From positions 1-60,948 of the forward strand of contig NZ_ABZU01000012.1 of assembly GCF_000173655.1 (NCBI RefSeq): DNA of 60,948 bases, written 5' to 3'. This DNA is from Corynebacterium amycolatum SK46. Its GTDB lineage: Bacteria; Actinomycetota; Actinomycetes; Mycobacteriales; Mycobacteriaceae. Numbering within the stretch: the first letter of the stretch is position 1; each line of letters starts with the position of its first letter. Of this stretch, positions 9,102-18,059 are shown piece after piece. The notes under the pieces were generated by a model. The model did not search any database. It was not told the origin of the DNA and was given only the letters and a program-made list of their open reading frames with translations. The position numbers and the translations under genes are program-made.

Positions 9102-9875
9102 CTAGACGAGTTCCGCCAAGTCACTGACCACAATGTCGGCGCCCGCTCGGCTCAGCGCTTCCGCACCAGCACCGCGGTCAACACCAATGACCAGGCCAAA
9201 TGCGCCGGCTGCACCCGCTTGCACACCACTGATGGCATCCTCAACCACCACAGCATCGCGCGGCGCCACTCCCAGATTCTCCGCCGCGTACACGAAAGTA
9301 TCGCCGGCTGGCTTACCCGGCAGGTTGTTCTCGTGCGCCACCACGCCGTCAACAATCTCCACGAACCGCTCACGCAGCCCAGCGGCCGTCAGCACCGGCA
9401 CCGCGTTCTTCGACGAGCTGACCACCGCCAACTGCGGTTTTTCGCTTGCCGACGAGTCCCCCGCGCCCTGTAACTCGTCGAGCAGCGCAACCGACCCCGG
9501 GTAAGCCTCAATTCCCTTCTCGACTCGCGCCAAGAAGTCATCATTCTTGCGCTTCCCGAGCCCCACAATCGTCTCGTCTTTCGCTGTGTCCTCATCGCTA
9601 CCGTGTGGCAGCGAGATGCCGCGAGATTCCAGGATTGCTGCGATGCCCTCATCGCGGCGGCGGCCATCGAGGTAGGTGAAGTAGTCCTCCTCTGTGTAGG
9701 CCGAGACACCCTTGTGCTCAAAGTAGTCGCTAAACATGTCCGCCCACGCCTGCTCGTGAACATCGGCGGTAGGGGTAATCACTCCGTCGAGGTCAAAGAG
9801 GATTGCGCCCGCGCTATGGAGGAATTCTTTGGCCTTGGCAAGGTTGGTAGCACTGTCGGTCGTGGAATTAGTCAT
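9102..9875 (-). CDS. pgmB: Beta-phosphoglucomutase family HAD hydrolase
   Basis: The 257-aa HAD-superfamily protein has the nucleophile motif ILFDLDGVITPTADVHEQAW near residues 25-44, a helical cap, the motif II serine in VVSSSKNAVPV, and the C-terminal acidic motif VVEDAISGVQAGAAG typical of the beta-PGM subgroup. It would convert beta-glucose 1-phosphate, the product of a GH65 phosphorylase, to glucose 6-phosphate. It sits upstream of the GH65 gene on the same strand with a short gap, so the two are probably co-transcribed. AGGAG lies before the ATG. Other sugar phosphates are possible substrates. Confidence 0.85.
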   Translation of the reverse strand: MTNSTTDSATNLAKAKEFLHSAGAILFDLDGVITPTADVHEQAWADMFSDYFEHKGVSAYTEEDYFTYLDGRRRDEGIAAILESRGISLPHGSDEDTAKDETIVGLGKRKNDDFLARVEKGIEAYPGSVALLDELQGAGDSSASEKPQLAVVSSSKNAVPVLTAAGLRERFVEIVDGVVAHENNLPGKPAGDTFVYAAENLGVAPRDAVVVEDAISGVQAGAAGAFGLVIGVDRGAGAEALSRAGADIVVSDLAELV

Positions 9876-10049
9876 GGGGGTCGCAGCTCCTTGGACGTTG
9901 CAGACTGCATATTCGCAATTAACTTCTCAATCAACGCTAGCAACGTTGCCCCTACCCCGCTTGTGAACCCGGGTATCTCGGCGGAGGGCATCGCATGCTT
10001 CCACCATGGGGCACCCAACGCGGGCGTTCCCAGCGCACGCTCGCCCTGC

Positions 10050-10127
10050 ACCGAAAAACAAAACTGCCGGCGCGCATGCGGAATTGGCATCAGAGGTTTG
10101 CCAACAACACATACACACCGGCAGTTT
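10050..10127 (-). terminator. Branched intrinsic terminator after aceB
   Basis: Arms AAACTGCCGG (10061-10070) and CCGGCAGTTT (10118-10127) pair perfectly over 10 bp and enclose a second hairpin TTGGCA/TGCCAA (10084-10104). On the minus strand it follows aceB by about 60 bp and ends in GTTTTGTTTTT. The long loop with an inner hairpin is unusual. Confidence 0.75.
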
Positions 10128-10188
10128 GGGTAGCTATTTTGTTATTTCAGGCTCGGCAGCCGCCTGCTAACCCTAGCCAGACCAAGAA

Positions 10189-12399
10189 TTAGTCCTGGTC
10201 GATGCCCTCGCGCTTCTTGAACTCCAGGCGACGACGGTGCAGAATCGGCTCGGTGTAACCGGACGGCTGGTTCACACCATCAAGGATGAGCTCCTTGGCA
10301 GCCTGGAAACCGATGGACTTGTCGAAGTCCGGAGCCATCGGCAGGTATGCCTCATCGCCCTCGTTCTGGCGGTCAACGACCTCGGCCATACGCTGAAGCG
10401 AATCAATGATCTGCTCCTCGGTGACAACACCGTGCAGCAGCCAGTTAGCCAGAGTCTGGGAGGAAATACGCAGGGTAGCGCGGTCCTCCATCAGGTCAAC
10501 ATCGTTGATGTCCGGCACCTTGGAGCAGCCAACACCCTGCTCAACCCAGCGGATAACGTAACCCAGGATGGACTGGCAGTTGTTGTCCAGCTCGTTAGCC
10601 TTGTCCTCATCGGACCAGTCAGCGCCCGGCTCACCAGCCTTAGCTGCCGCTACCGGGATGGTGAGCAGATCACCGAAGGTGTCGCGGCGACCGTCGGTAA
10701 GCAGCTTGTCCTGAACGCCGAAAACGTCAACCTCGTGGTAGTGGGTAGCGTGCAGCACACCACCGGTCGGGGACGGAACCCACGCGGTGGAAGCACCCTG
10801 CTTCGGCTGACCAATCTTCTGCTCCAGCAGCTCGGCCATCTGCTCGGTCATGGCCCACATGCCCTTACCGATCTGAGCCTTGCCCTGCAGGCCGTGTGCC
10901 AGACCGGAGTCAACGTTGTTGTCCTCGTAAGCCAGCATCCACGGAGCGGTCTTCTGGACAGCCTTGCGGAACATCGGACCAGCCTGGATGGAGGTGTGGA
11001 TCTCATCACCAGTGCGGTCCATGAAGCCGGTGTTAATGAAGACCACGCGCTCGGAAACAGCCTTGATGGCGGCGTCCAGGTTGACGGAGGTACGACGCTC
11101 CTCGTCCATCAGGCCGACCTTCAGGGTGTTGTGCGGCAGACCCAGCAGCTTCTCAACGTCTGCGAACAACTCGTTGGTGAATGCAGCCTCGTCCGGGCCG
11201 TGCTGCTTCGGCTTCACGATGTAGATGGAGCCGGTACGGGAGTTCTTACGTGCGTTGTCCTGGTCCAGGCCCGGGATTGCACACACAGCGGTGACGACGG
11301 CATCCATGATGCCCTCGAAAATCTCCTCGCCGTCGCGGTCGAGGATGGCCGGGTTCTGCATCAGGTGGCCGACGTTACGGACCAGGTTCAGGGAACGACC
11401 GTGCAGGGTGACCTCGGAACCGTCAAGAGCGGTGTAGGTGCGGTCGTCGTTGATAGTACGGGACAGCTTCTTGCCGCCACGGGTGAACTCGACTGCGAGG
11501 TCACCGACGTTCAGGCCCAGCCAGTTGGTGTAACCCAGGGTCTTGTCGGCAGCGTCGACTGCGGCGACAGAGTCCTCGAGGTCCATGATGTTGGTGACAG
11601 CGGCTTCCAGGATGATGTCCTTGACACCAGCCTTGTCGGTCTTGCCAACCGGAGACTCCGGATCAATCAGCAGCTGAATGTGCAGACCGTTGTGCTTGAA
11701 GTAAATGGACTCCGGTGCGTCCTTGTCGCCGGTGTAGCCGACCAGGGTCTCCGGCTCGCGCAGACCGGAGGTAGCGCCACCTTCCAGGGTTGCCTGCAGG
11801 TGACCGTCGACAATGTCATAAGAGGTGACGTCCGCGTGGGAACCGTCGACCAGCGGCAGAGCCTTGTCCAGGAAGTCACGACCCCATGCGATAACGCGGT
11901 CACCGCGGACCTTGTTGTAGCCCGGGGTGTCCTTCTCCGCACCGCCATCTTCAGGAATAGCGTTGGTGCCGTACAGCGCGTCGTAAAGCGAGCCCCAGCG
12001 TGCGTTCGCAGCGTTGATGGCGAAACGAGCGTTGAGGACCGGCACAACCAGCTGCGGGCCAGCGGTGGAAGTGATCTCGGTGTCGACGCCCTCGGTGGTG
12101 ACCTGGAAGTCACCCGGGTTGTCAACGAGGTAGCCGATTTCCTTCAGGAATGCGACGTACTCGTCCTGGTTCTGCTTACCTGGGTGTTCCTTGTACCAAG
12201 CGTCGAGCTTTTCCTGCAGCTCATCGCGCTTGGCCAGCAACTCACGGTTGCGCGGAGTGTACTTAGCGACAATGTCACCGAAGCCGTTCCAGAACGCGTC
12301 CTTGTCCTCAATGCCGGCGGCGGGGAGTGCGGTGTCATTAACGAAGTCGTAAAGAACCTTCGCGACCTGCATTCCACCTGCCGAAATACGCTGTGCCAT
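10189..12399 (-). CDS. aceB: Malate synthase G
   Basis: The 736-aa enzyme condenses glyoxylate with acetyl-CoA to malate, the second step of the glyoxylate bypass. The long single-chain form (G type) is indicated by length and by motifs such as [36 protein letters not shown] and [17 protein letters not shown] around the active site. The start [12 protein letters not shown] has GAGGAG 8 nt upstream; the frame runs to 12435 but without support. It is divergent from aceA across a 1-kb control region, the usual corynebacterial arrangement. Confidence 0.95.
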   Translation of the reverse strand: MAQRISAGGMQVAKVLYDFVNDTALPAAGIEDKDAFWNGFGDIVAKYTPRNRELLAKRDELQEKLDAWYKEHPGKQNQDEYVAFLKEIGYLVDNPGDFQVTTEGVDTEITSTAGPQLVVPVLNARFAINAANARWGSLYDALYGTNAIPEDGGAEKDTPGYNKVRGDRVIAWGRDFLDKALPLVDGSHADVTSYDIVDGHLQATLEGGATSGLREPETLVGYTGDKDAPESIYFKHNGLHIQLLIDPESPVGKTDKAGVKDIILEAAVTNIMDLEDSVAAVDAADKTLGYTNWLGLNVGDLAVEFTRGGKKLSRTINDDRTYTALDGSEVTLHGRSLNLVRNVGHLMQNPAILDRDGEEIFEGIMDAVVTAVCAIPGLDQDNARKNSRTGSIYIVKPKQHGPDEAAFTNELFADVEKLLGLPHNTLKVGLMDEERRTSVNLDAAIKAVSERVVFINTGFMDRTGDEIHTSIQAGPMFRKAVQKTAPWMLAYEDNNVDSGLAHGLQGKAQIGKGMWAMTEQMAELLEQKIGQPKQGASTAWVPSPTGGVLHATHYHEVDVFGVQDKLLTDGRRDTFGDLLTIPVAAAKAGEPGADWSDEDKANELDNNCQSILGYVIRWVEQGVGCSKVPDINDVDLMEDRATLRISSQTLANWLLHGVVTEEQIIDSLQRMAEVVDRQNEGDEAYLPMAPDFDKSIGFQAAKELILDGVNQPSGYTEPILHRRRLEFKKREGIDQD

Positions 12400-13418
12400 T
12401 GCTCTCCTCAAAACTATTGATTGCAATTTGCCCATCCAGCCACAGCCACGTCAGCGGCTCACGCACTGGATGCGTTGTTCCCCTACTGTATGTGATTCGG
12501 CGCACTTATGGACCGTCTTTTTTCATAACCCCCAACCGCCAGCCCGGTATAGCGCCGCTCACATTTGCCATTTCATTCGCTTTACGACGAGCACCCCGCG
12601 AACAGACCCCACCCCTCCCCGATGACCATTCGGGCATTCAATCCTGACGCCACAACCAGCCCTCCCCCACCCGCATCGACCGCAGCATCCCTCGCATTCT
12701 TTCCTCCAGCCACGGAACAACACACGCAATGGGAAAGTGTCGCGCCTCACGGACATTTACTATTGCGACCTGCGCATCAACGGCCACCGACCAATCGTGT
12801 CGCGACAGCCTCCACCTTCAAACCAGACCATAAAAGTGAGATGGCAACCGAAGCTCTGGCCACAATCCAGGGATGCCCCGGCGGGGTATTGACGGTGTAA
12901 CGGCAGTGTATTTAGAAGCCCGTTTCTACCTTTACGGCCGCGATTTCGGGGGTAGCGAACCACCCCCTAAACCCCAAACACCGTTAACGACCAGCTTTGA
13001 TAATTACCAAAATATAAATCACCCCAAAGCGGGGGGGAACATTATTAACGAGGTCATCATAGGAAAATAACAGTACAAATGTACCACCCGGTCACAGGCG
13101 AAAATAGCTAAAGCCAAGCTACACATTGCAATGTTTGCAATCTTCACAAGTGTTATCCGGGTTACATACTTGAATTCACATCCGGAGTTGCTTGACGAAC
13201 TTAGCGCTATGCCCCAAAATGTGAGACATGGCACGCGGAAGCGGACATTGTTTTTGTTCGCGTGTTTGCGTGCAGGGGTACAGCATTTTGCTAGCACCCC
13301 CTGCATTCACGTGACACCGCGGTCACTATCGGGTCAGCATGTAGATCGGTTCTGTCGGAATTGTTCTTAAGTCAGCACCCGGAGTTCGAAAAGCAAGCAA
13401 AAGGAAGTGACTCCGTTT
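12400..13418. promoter_or_regulatory. aceB-aceA divergent control region, no gene
   Basis: This 1-kb stretch lies between the divergent glyoxylate genes and holds no convincing gene. Motifs fitting known acetate-control proteins of C. glutamicum: TTGCAAT-type sequences at about 12420 and 13126-13141 (ATTGCAATGTTTGCAATC), resembling RamB half-sites; C/G runs such as ACCCCCT near 12962 and the G-run near 13027, resembling RamA sites; and a GlxR-like TGTTA-N6-TTACA at 13151-13166. These are matches by eye, not tested. The repeated GCTTNACGACG motif occurs at 12579-12589. Confidence 0.5.
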
Positions 13419-14711
13419 ATGTCTAACGTTGGTAAGGCACGTACCGCCGCCGAAATCCAGAAGGATTGGGACGAGAACCCGCGCTGGGAAGGCATCACCC
13501 GCGACTACACCGCTGAGCAGGTTGCTGAGCTCCAGGGCACCGTCGTCGAGGAGAACACCCTCGCTCGCCGTGGCGCCGAGATCCTGTGGGAAGGCGTCAA
13601 CGTTAAGGATGACTCCTACATCAACGCTCTGGGTGCACTGACCGGCAACATGGCCGTTCAGCAGGCTCGCGCTGGCCTGAAGGCTGTCTACCTCTCCGGT
13701 TGGCAGGTTGCTGGTGACGCTAACCTCTCCGGCCACACCTACCCGGACCAGTCCCTGTACCCGGCTAACTCCGTGCCGAACGTCGTTCGTCGCATCAACA
13801 ACGCTCTGCTCCGCGCAGACGAGATCGCTCGCATTGAGGGCGACGACTCCGTCGACAACTGGCTGCTGCCGATCGTCGCTGACGGTGAGGCTGGCTTCGG
13901 TGGCGCTCTGAACGTCTACGAGCTGCAGAAGGCCATGATCAACGCTGGTGCCGCTGGTACCCACTGGGAGGACCAGCTCGCTTCTGAGAAGAAGTGTGGC
14001 CACCTGGGCGGCAAGGTCCTGATCCCGACCCAGCAGCACATCCGTACCCTGACCTCTGCTCGCCTGGCTGCTGACGTCTCCAACACCCCGACCGTCATCA
14101 TCGCCCGCACCGACGCTGAGGCCGCTACCCTCATCACCTCCGATGTTGATGAGCGCGACCAGAAGTTCATCACCGGCGACCGCACCTCTGAGGGCTTCTA
14201 CCACCTCCAGAACGGCCTGGAGCCGTGCATCGATCGTGCGAAGTCCTACGCTCCGTACGCTGACATGATTTGGATGGAGACCGGTACTCCGGACCTCGAG
14301 CTGGCTAAGAAGTTCGCTGAGGGCGTCAAGGCTGAGTACCCGGACCAGCTCCTGGCTTACAACTGCTCCCCGTCCTTCAACTGGTCCGCTCACCTCGAGA
14401 AGGACGAGATCGCCAAGTTCCAGAACGAGCTGGGCAAGATGGGCTTCAAGTTCCAGTTCATTACCCTGGCTGGCTTCCACGCCCTGAACTACGGCATGTT
14501 CGACCTGGCTTACGGCTACGCTCGCGAGCAGATGTCCGCATTCGTCGACCTGCAGAACCGCGAGTTCGAGGCTGCCGAGAAGCGCGGCTTCACTGCTGTC
14601 AAGCACCAGCGCGAGGTTGGCGCTGGCTACTTCGACCGCATCGCCACCACCGTCGACCCGAACTCCTCCACCACCGCCCTGAAGGGCTCCACCGAGGAGG
14701 GCCAGTTCTAA
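13419..14711 (+). CDS. aceA: Isocitrate lyase
   Basis: The 430-aa enzyme splits isocitrate into succinate and glyoxylate. The catalytic loop KKCGHLGGK is present near residue 192, with [17 protein letters not shown] and [11 protein letters not shown] forming the metal/substrate site. The start [14 protein letters not shown] matches the corynebacterial family; a GTG at 13407 would add four residues. AAGGAAG lies 11 nt before the ATG. Codon use is strongly biased (almost only GCT/GCC, CTG, CGC, TCC), far more than in neighbours, which points to very high expression. Confidence 0.97.
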   Translation: MSNVGKARTAAEIQKDWDENPRWEGITRDYTAEQVAELQGTVVEENTLARRGAEILWEGVNVKDDSYINALGALTGNMAVQQARAGLKAVYLSGWQVAGDANLSGHTYPDQSLYPANSVPNVVRRINNALLRADEIARIEGDDSVDNWLLPIVADGEAGFGGALNVYELQKAMINAGAAGTHWEDQLASEKKCGHLGGKVLIPTQQHIRTLTSARLAADVSNTPTVIIARTDAEAATLITSDVDERDQKFITGDRTSEGFYHLQNGLEPCIDRAKSYAPYADMIWMETGTPDLELAKKFAEGVKAEYPDQLLAYNCSPSFNWSAHLEKDEIAKFQNELGKMGFKFQFITLAGFHALNYGMFDLAYGYAREQMSAFVDLQNREFEAAEKRGFTAVKHQREVGAGYFDRIATTVDPNSSTTALKGSTEEGQF

Positions 14712-14750
14712 GTCACTCGGCTTAGGGCTTGGGTCAAGGACCTAACTTCA

Positions 14751-14795
14751 ACACCCAGCGAGGGTTGCACTTGCAGCCACCGCTGGGTGTTTTTG
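14751..14795 (+). terminator. Intrinsic terminator after aceA
   Basis: Arms ACACCCAGCG (14751-14760) and CGCTGGGTGT (14781-14790) pair perfectly and are followed by TTTTT. It ends aceA 40 bp after its stop codon and separates it from ramB. Confidence 0.9.
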
Positions 14796-14899
14796 TGTGT
14801 TCATCGACGTGTCGGCTCCGCGCCGTCGTGAAGCGTGCCAGAGAACCTGAGCGCCTACGCACCTAAGCAAAGGTTGCAACGGCTTTCTACACAAATTCA

Positions 14900-14925
14900 G
14901 CAAAGTCCGCGATATGCTGGGCAGT
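14900..14925 (+). promoter_or_regulatory. ramB: ramB promoter with a RamB-like box
   Basis: A TATGCT -10 box (14913-14918) ends 7 nt before the ATG at 14926, giving a leaderless transcript. Just upstream, reading the minus strand of 14900-14908, GGACTTTGC resembles the ACTTTGC core of the RamB box. A box at this place would overlap the promoter and fit the negative autoregulation known for RamB in C. glutamicum. Seen: the motifs; inferred: the binding. Confidence 0.4.
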
Positions 14926-16350
14926 ATGTCGAAAACCTATGTCGGATCTCGCCTCCGCCAGCTACGCCGCGAGCGCGACCTCAGCCAGGCCGCGCTCGCG
15001 CAGGCGTTGGGCCTCTCGGCTAGTTACGTCAACCAGATCGAGCACGACGTCCGCCCACTAACAGTCCCTGTTCTGCTTCGTATCACGGACACATTCGGCG
15101 TTGATGCGACTTTCTTCTCCCGCGATGATGACTCCCGCCTCCTCGCCGAAGTTCAGGACGTGGTGATGGACAAGGAGATCGCCAAGTCCCCCATGGACCT
15201 GCAGGAAATCTCGGAGATGGTCCGCGACCACCCCGACATCGCCCGCATCATGGTGGATATCCACCGCCGCTACCGCAACGTCACCGACAAACTCTCCCTC
15301 GCCACCGAGGAGCGCAACTTCGGCAACAGCACCGACACCGCCTCCGGCTCACAGGCGCTGACCATGCCACACGAGGAAGTCCGCGACTACTTCTACGCCC
15401 GCCAGAACTACATCGCTTCGGTCGACACCGCCGCCGAGGAGCTGGCCCGCGAGCTGCGCATCACCGACGAGACCACCGATGTGGTCTCTGTGCTGGCCGA
15501 CAGGCTTTCCAGCGACCATGGGATTCGGATTGCGCTGGAATCGTCGTTAGGCGATGTGCAGCACAGCCTTGACCGTCGGACCAAGACGCTCTACCTCGCG
15601 CGGCACCTCTCCCCGGGGCAGCGAGCTTTCCGCATGGCCACTGAGCTGGGGTTTTTGGAGCAGGGCGAAACCATTTCCGAGGCCGTCGCGTCCGGGCATT
15701 TCATGTCGGAGGAGTCGCGAAAGCTGGCGCAGCGCGGAGTCGCGACGTATTACGCAGCGGCGCTGATTCTGCCGTATGAGTCGTTTCATGCAATGGCGGA
15801 GTCGAAGCGCTACGACATCGAACTGCTCTCGCGCACGTACGGAGTCGGCTACGAGACCATCTGCCACCGACTGTCCACGATGCAACGCCCCAGCTTGCGC
15901 GGCATCCCGTGGACATTCGTGCGCGTCGACCGCGCGGGCAACATGTCCAAACGCCAATCCGCCACGGGCTTCCACTTCACGCATTCGGGCGGTACCTGCC
16001 CGCTGTGGAACGTCTACGAGACCTTCTCCTACCCAGGCAAGGTCATGCGACAGGTCGCACTCATGCCGGATGGTCGCCCCTACATGTGGATTTCGCGGAC
16101 CGTGGAACATCACGCGGCACGTTTCGGCAAGCCAGGTAAGGTTTTTGCCATCGGTTTGGGCTGCGAGGCCCGTCACGCTGAGCGCACCGTGTACGCCGAT
16201 GGTCTCGATCTCGCGGACCTCGACGCCGCCACTCCGATCGGTGCTGGCTGCAGGGTCTGCTCCCGCGAGGCATGTCCGCAGCGCGCGTTCCCGCCGATTC
16301 ATCGCGATATCGACATCAACATGCACCGCTCCACCGTCTCGCCGTACTAG
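14926..16350 (+). CDS. ramB: Transcriptional regulator RamB
   Basis: The 474-aa protein begins with an XRE-type helix-turn-helix ([20 protein letters not shown], residues 8-27, then [15 protein letters not shown]). A central IrrE-like domain and a C-terminal domain follow, the latter with a cysteine-rich segment ([18 protein letters not shown]). This matches RamB, which in C. glutamicum represses aceA, aceB and other acetate genes and controls sdhCAB. The start [18 protein letters not shown] matches the family and is preferred over the ATG at 14914. Its position next to aceA/aceB and lpd supports control of the surrounding genes. Confidence 0.92.
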   Translation: MSKTYVGSRLRQLRRERDLSQAALAQALGLSASYVNQIEHDVRPLTVPVLLRITDTFGVDATFFSRDDDSRLLAEVQDVVMDKEIAKSPMDLQEISEMVRDHPDIARIMVDIHRRYRNVTDKLSLATEERNFGNSTDTASGSQALTMPHEEVRDYFYARQNYIASVDTAAEELARELRITDETTDVVSVLADRLSSDHGIRIALESSLGDVQHSLDRRTKTLYLARHLSPGQRAFRMATELGFLEQGETISEAVASGHFMSEESRKLAQRGVATYYAAALILPYESFHAMAESKRYDIELLSRTYGVGYETICHRLSTMQRPSLRGIPWTFVRVDRAGNMSKRQSATGFHFTHSGGTCPLWNVYETFSYPGKVMRQVALMPDGRPYMWISRTVEHHAARFGKPGKVFAIGLGCEARHAERTVYADGLDLADLDAATPIGAGCRVCSREACPQRAFPPIHRDIDINMHRSTVSPY

Positions 16351-16435
16351 TTCGCTTTACGACGGGCGCAGAGCCGGCCTGTTTGCGGGGGCTCGGTTTG
16401 CGCACGATGCCCCAAAAAGGAAGACCCCAAATGAA

Positions 16436-16506
16436 AGTGCTTAAGTCTATGACACTTTCGCACCGATTTTCACGGTCAAACTGTCATAAACTTAAGCACT
16501 AACTCG
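16436..16506. repeat. Hairpin repeat with 19-bp inverted ends
   Basis: AGTGCTTAAGTCTATGACA (16436-16454) and its complement (16482-16500) pair with one mismatch across a 27-nt centre. The segment TCTATGACACTTTC...CATAAAC...TAACTCG is 61 nt and aligns without a gap to the repeat at 43401-43466, with the same first 14 and last 7 bases. It fills the gap between the convergent ramB and lpd genes. A mobile miniature element is plausible; it could also help stop transcription of both genes. Confidence 0.65.
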
Positions 16507-16561
16507 TATCTGCCTGAGCCCGGACCAGCGAAAACTGGCCCCAGGCCAAAGCCACAACCTC

Positions 16562-17977
16562 TTACAGGTTGATCATCTTGCCCATAACGCCCTCGGCTGC
16601 TTCCTTCATCGCCTCGGACATTGTCGGGTGAATGTGGACGGCGCGGCCGATTTCCTCAGTGGTCAGCTCGTACTTCTCAGCCAGAACCAGCTGCGGCATG
16701 AGCTCGGAAACGTTGGCGCCCACCATGTGGCCACCCAGCAGCTCGCCGTATTCGGCATCTGCAATGAGCTTCACGAAACCAGCCGGCTCCGCCAGACCCT
16801 GGGCCTTACCGTTTGCAGAGAACGGGAAGGTGGAAACCTTAATCTCGCGGCCGTTCTCCTCTGCCCACTTCTTGGCCTGCGCCTCGGTCTTACCGAAGGA
16901 AGCGACCTGAGGGTTACAGAAGGTTGCGCGCGGCATCATGAGGTAATCCGGGATGGTCTCGGTCTCGTGTCCCGCCATGTGCTCAGCTGCGATGACGCCC
17001 TGTGCCTCAGCGACGTGTGCCAGCTGCAGCTTCATGGTGACGTCACCGATGGCGTAGATGTTGTCGACGTTGGTGCACATGTACTCGTCGATGACAATCT
17101 CGCCGCGCTCGCCCAGCTCAACACCGGCCTTGTCCAGACCGATGCCCTCGGTGCGCGGTGCGAATCCGATGGAGACCATAACGCGGTCGACGGTCAGAGT
17201 CTGCTCGTCGCCACCATCCTTGGCCTCGACCTTGACCTCAACCGAGTCACCATTGTCCACGATGGAGGTGGTCTTGTGCCCGGTCATGAGCTTGACGCCC
17301 AGCTTCTTGTATTCCTTGGCAATAGCCTTGGAGACGTCTGCGTCCTCGTTCGGCAGAACGTTGTCCATGAACTCGACGATGGTGACGTCCACGCCGTAGT
17401 TAGCCAACACGTATGCGAACTCCATACCGATGGCGCCAGCGCCGACGATAACCATGGAGTCCGGCAGCTCGTCGGAGAGAATCTGCTCTTCGTAGGAAAC
17501 GATGTTGCCGCCGACCTCAACACCCGGCAGGGAACGGACGACAGAGCCGGTCGCAATAATCGCCTTGTCGAAGGTAATTTCCTTGCCCTTGTCATCGCCA
17601 TCAGTGATGGCCATGGAGGTCGGGCCAGTGAATTCACCGAAACCGTTGATTTCGGTGATCTTATTCTTCTTCATCAGGAAATGAACGCCCTTGACGATGC
17701 CCGCGGACACCTTGCGCGAACGCGCGTGTGCGGCACCGAAGTCAAAGGAGACATCGCCGGAGATACCGAAGGTCTTAGCCTCATGGTTGAAAATGTGCGC
17801 CACCTCGGCGTTCTTCAACAGAGACTTGGATGGAATACAGCCAACATTGAGGCAGACACCGCCCCAGTATTGCTTCTCCACCACAGCAGTCTTCAGACCC
17901 AGCTGGGATGCACGGATTGCTGCGACGTATCCGCCAGGACCGCCGCCGAGTACTACAAGATCAAAATGTTCAGCCAC
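16562..17977 (-). CDS. lpd: Dihydrolipoamide dehydrogenase
   Basis: The 471-aa flavoprotein reoxidises dihydrolipoamide in the pyruvate and 2-oxoglutarate dehydrogenase complexes. It shows the FAD site VVLGGGPGGYVAAIRASQLG, the redox disulfide GGVCLNVGCIPSK, the NAD site VIVGAGAIGMEFAYVLANYG and the C-terminal catalytic His-Glu pair in AVHIHPTMSEAMKEA. GTG at 17977 is chosen because a TAGACT -10 box ends 7 nt upstream, giving a leaderless transcript, and because MAEHFDLVVLG matches the family N-terminus; an upstream GTG at 17995 would precede the transcription start. Confidence 0.95.
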   Translation of the reverse strand: MAEHFDLVVLGGGPGGYVAAIRASQLGLKTAVVEKQYWGGVCLNVGCIPSKSLLKNAEVAHIFNHEAKTFGISGDVSFDFGAAHARSRKVSAGIVKGVHFLMKKNKITEINGFGEFTGPTSMAITDGDDKGKEITFDKAIIATGSVVRSLPGVEVGGNIVSYEEQILSDELPDSMVIVGAGAIGMEFAYVLANYGVDVTIVEFMDNVLPNEDADVSKAIAKEYKKLGVKLMTGHKTTSIVDNGDSVEVKVEAKDGGDEQTLTVDRVMVSIGFAPRTEGIGLDKAGVELGERGEIVIDEYMCTNVDNIYAIGDVTMKLQLAHVAEAQGVIAAEHMAGHETETIPDYLMMPRATFCNPQVASFGKTEAQAKKWAEENGREIKVSTFPFSANGKAQGLAEPAGFVKLIADAEYGELLGGHMVGANVSELMPQLVLAEKYELTTEEIGRAVHIHPTMSEAMKEAAEGVMGKMINL

Positions 17978-18059
17978 GTGCACAAGTCTACGCACGACTT
18001 GCCTTTACTTCACGCGCGAGTCCCGGTTTTACCTACTGCGGTCGGCTACGGTGGTGGAC
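17978..18059. promoter_or_regulatory. Divergent leaderless promoters of lpd and the prolyl oligopeptidase gene
   Basis: The 82-bp gap carries two back-to-back -10 boxes, each 7 nt from a start codon: TAGACT on the minus strand (17985-17990) for lpd and TACGGT on the plus strand (18047-18052) for the peptidase. There is no Shine-Dalgarno sequence at either start. Confidence 0.6.

Noticed and set aside
10237..12420. A 727-codon open frame on the plus strand opposite aceB
   Set aside because: Antisense shadow of malate synthase; no recognisable domain.
12565..12900. A 111-codon open frame in the aceB-aceA gap
   Set aside because: Pro/Ala/Thr-rich composition, no ribosome-binding site, no motif; the region is better explained as control DNA.
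13326..14606. A 426-codon open frame opposite aceA
   Set aside because: Antisense shadow produced by the strong codon bias of aceA.
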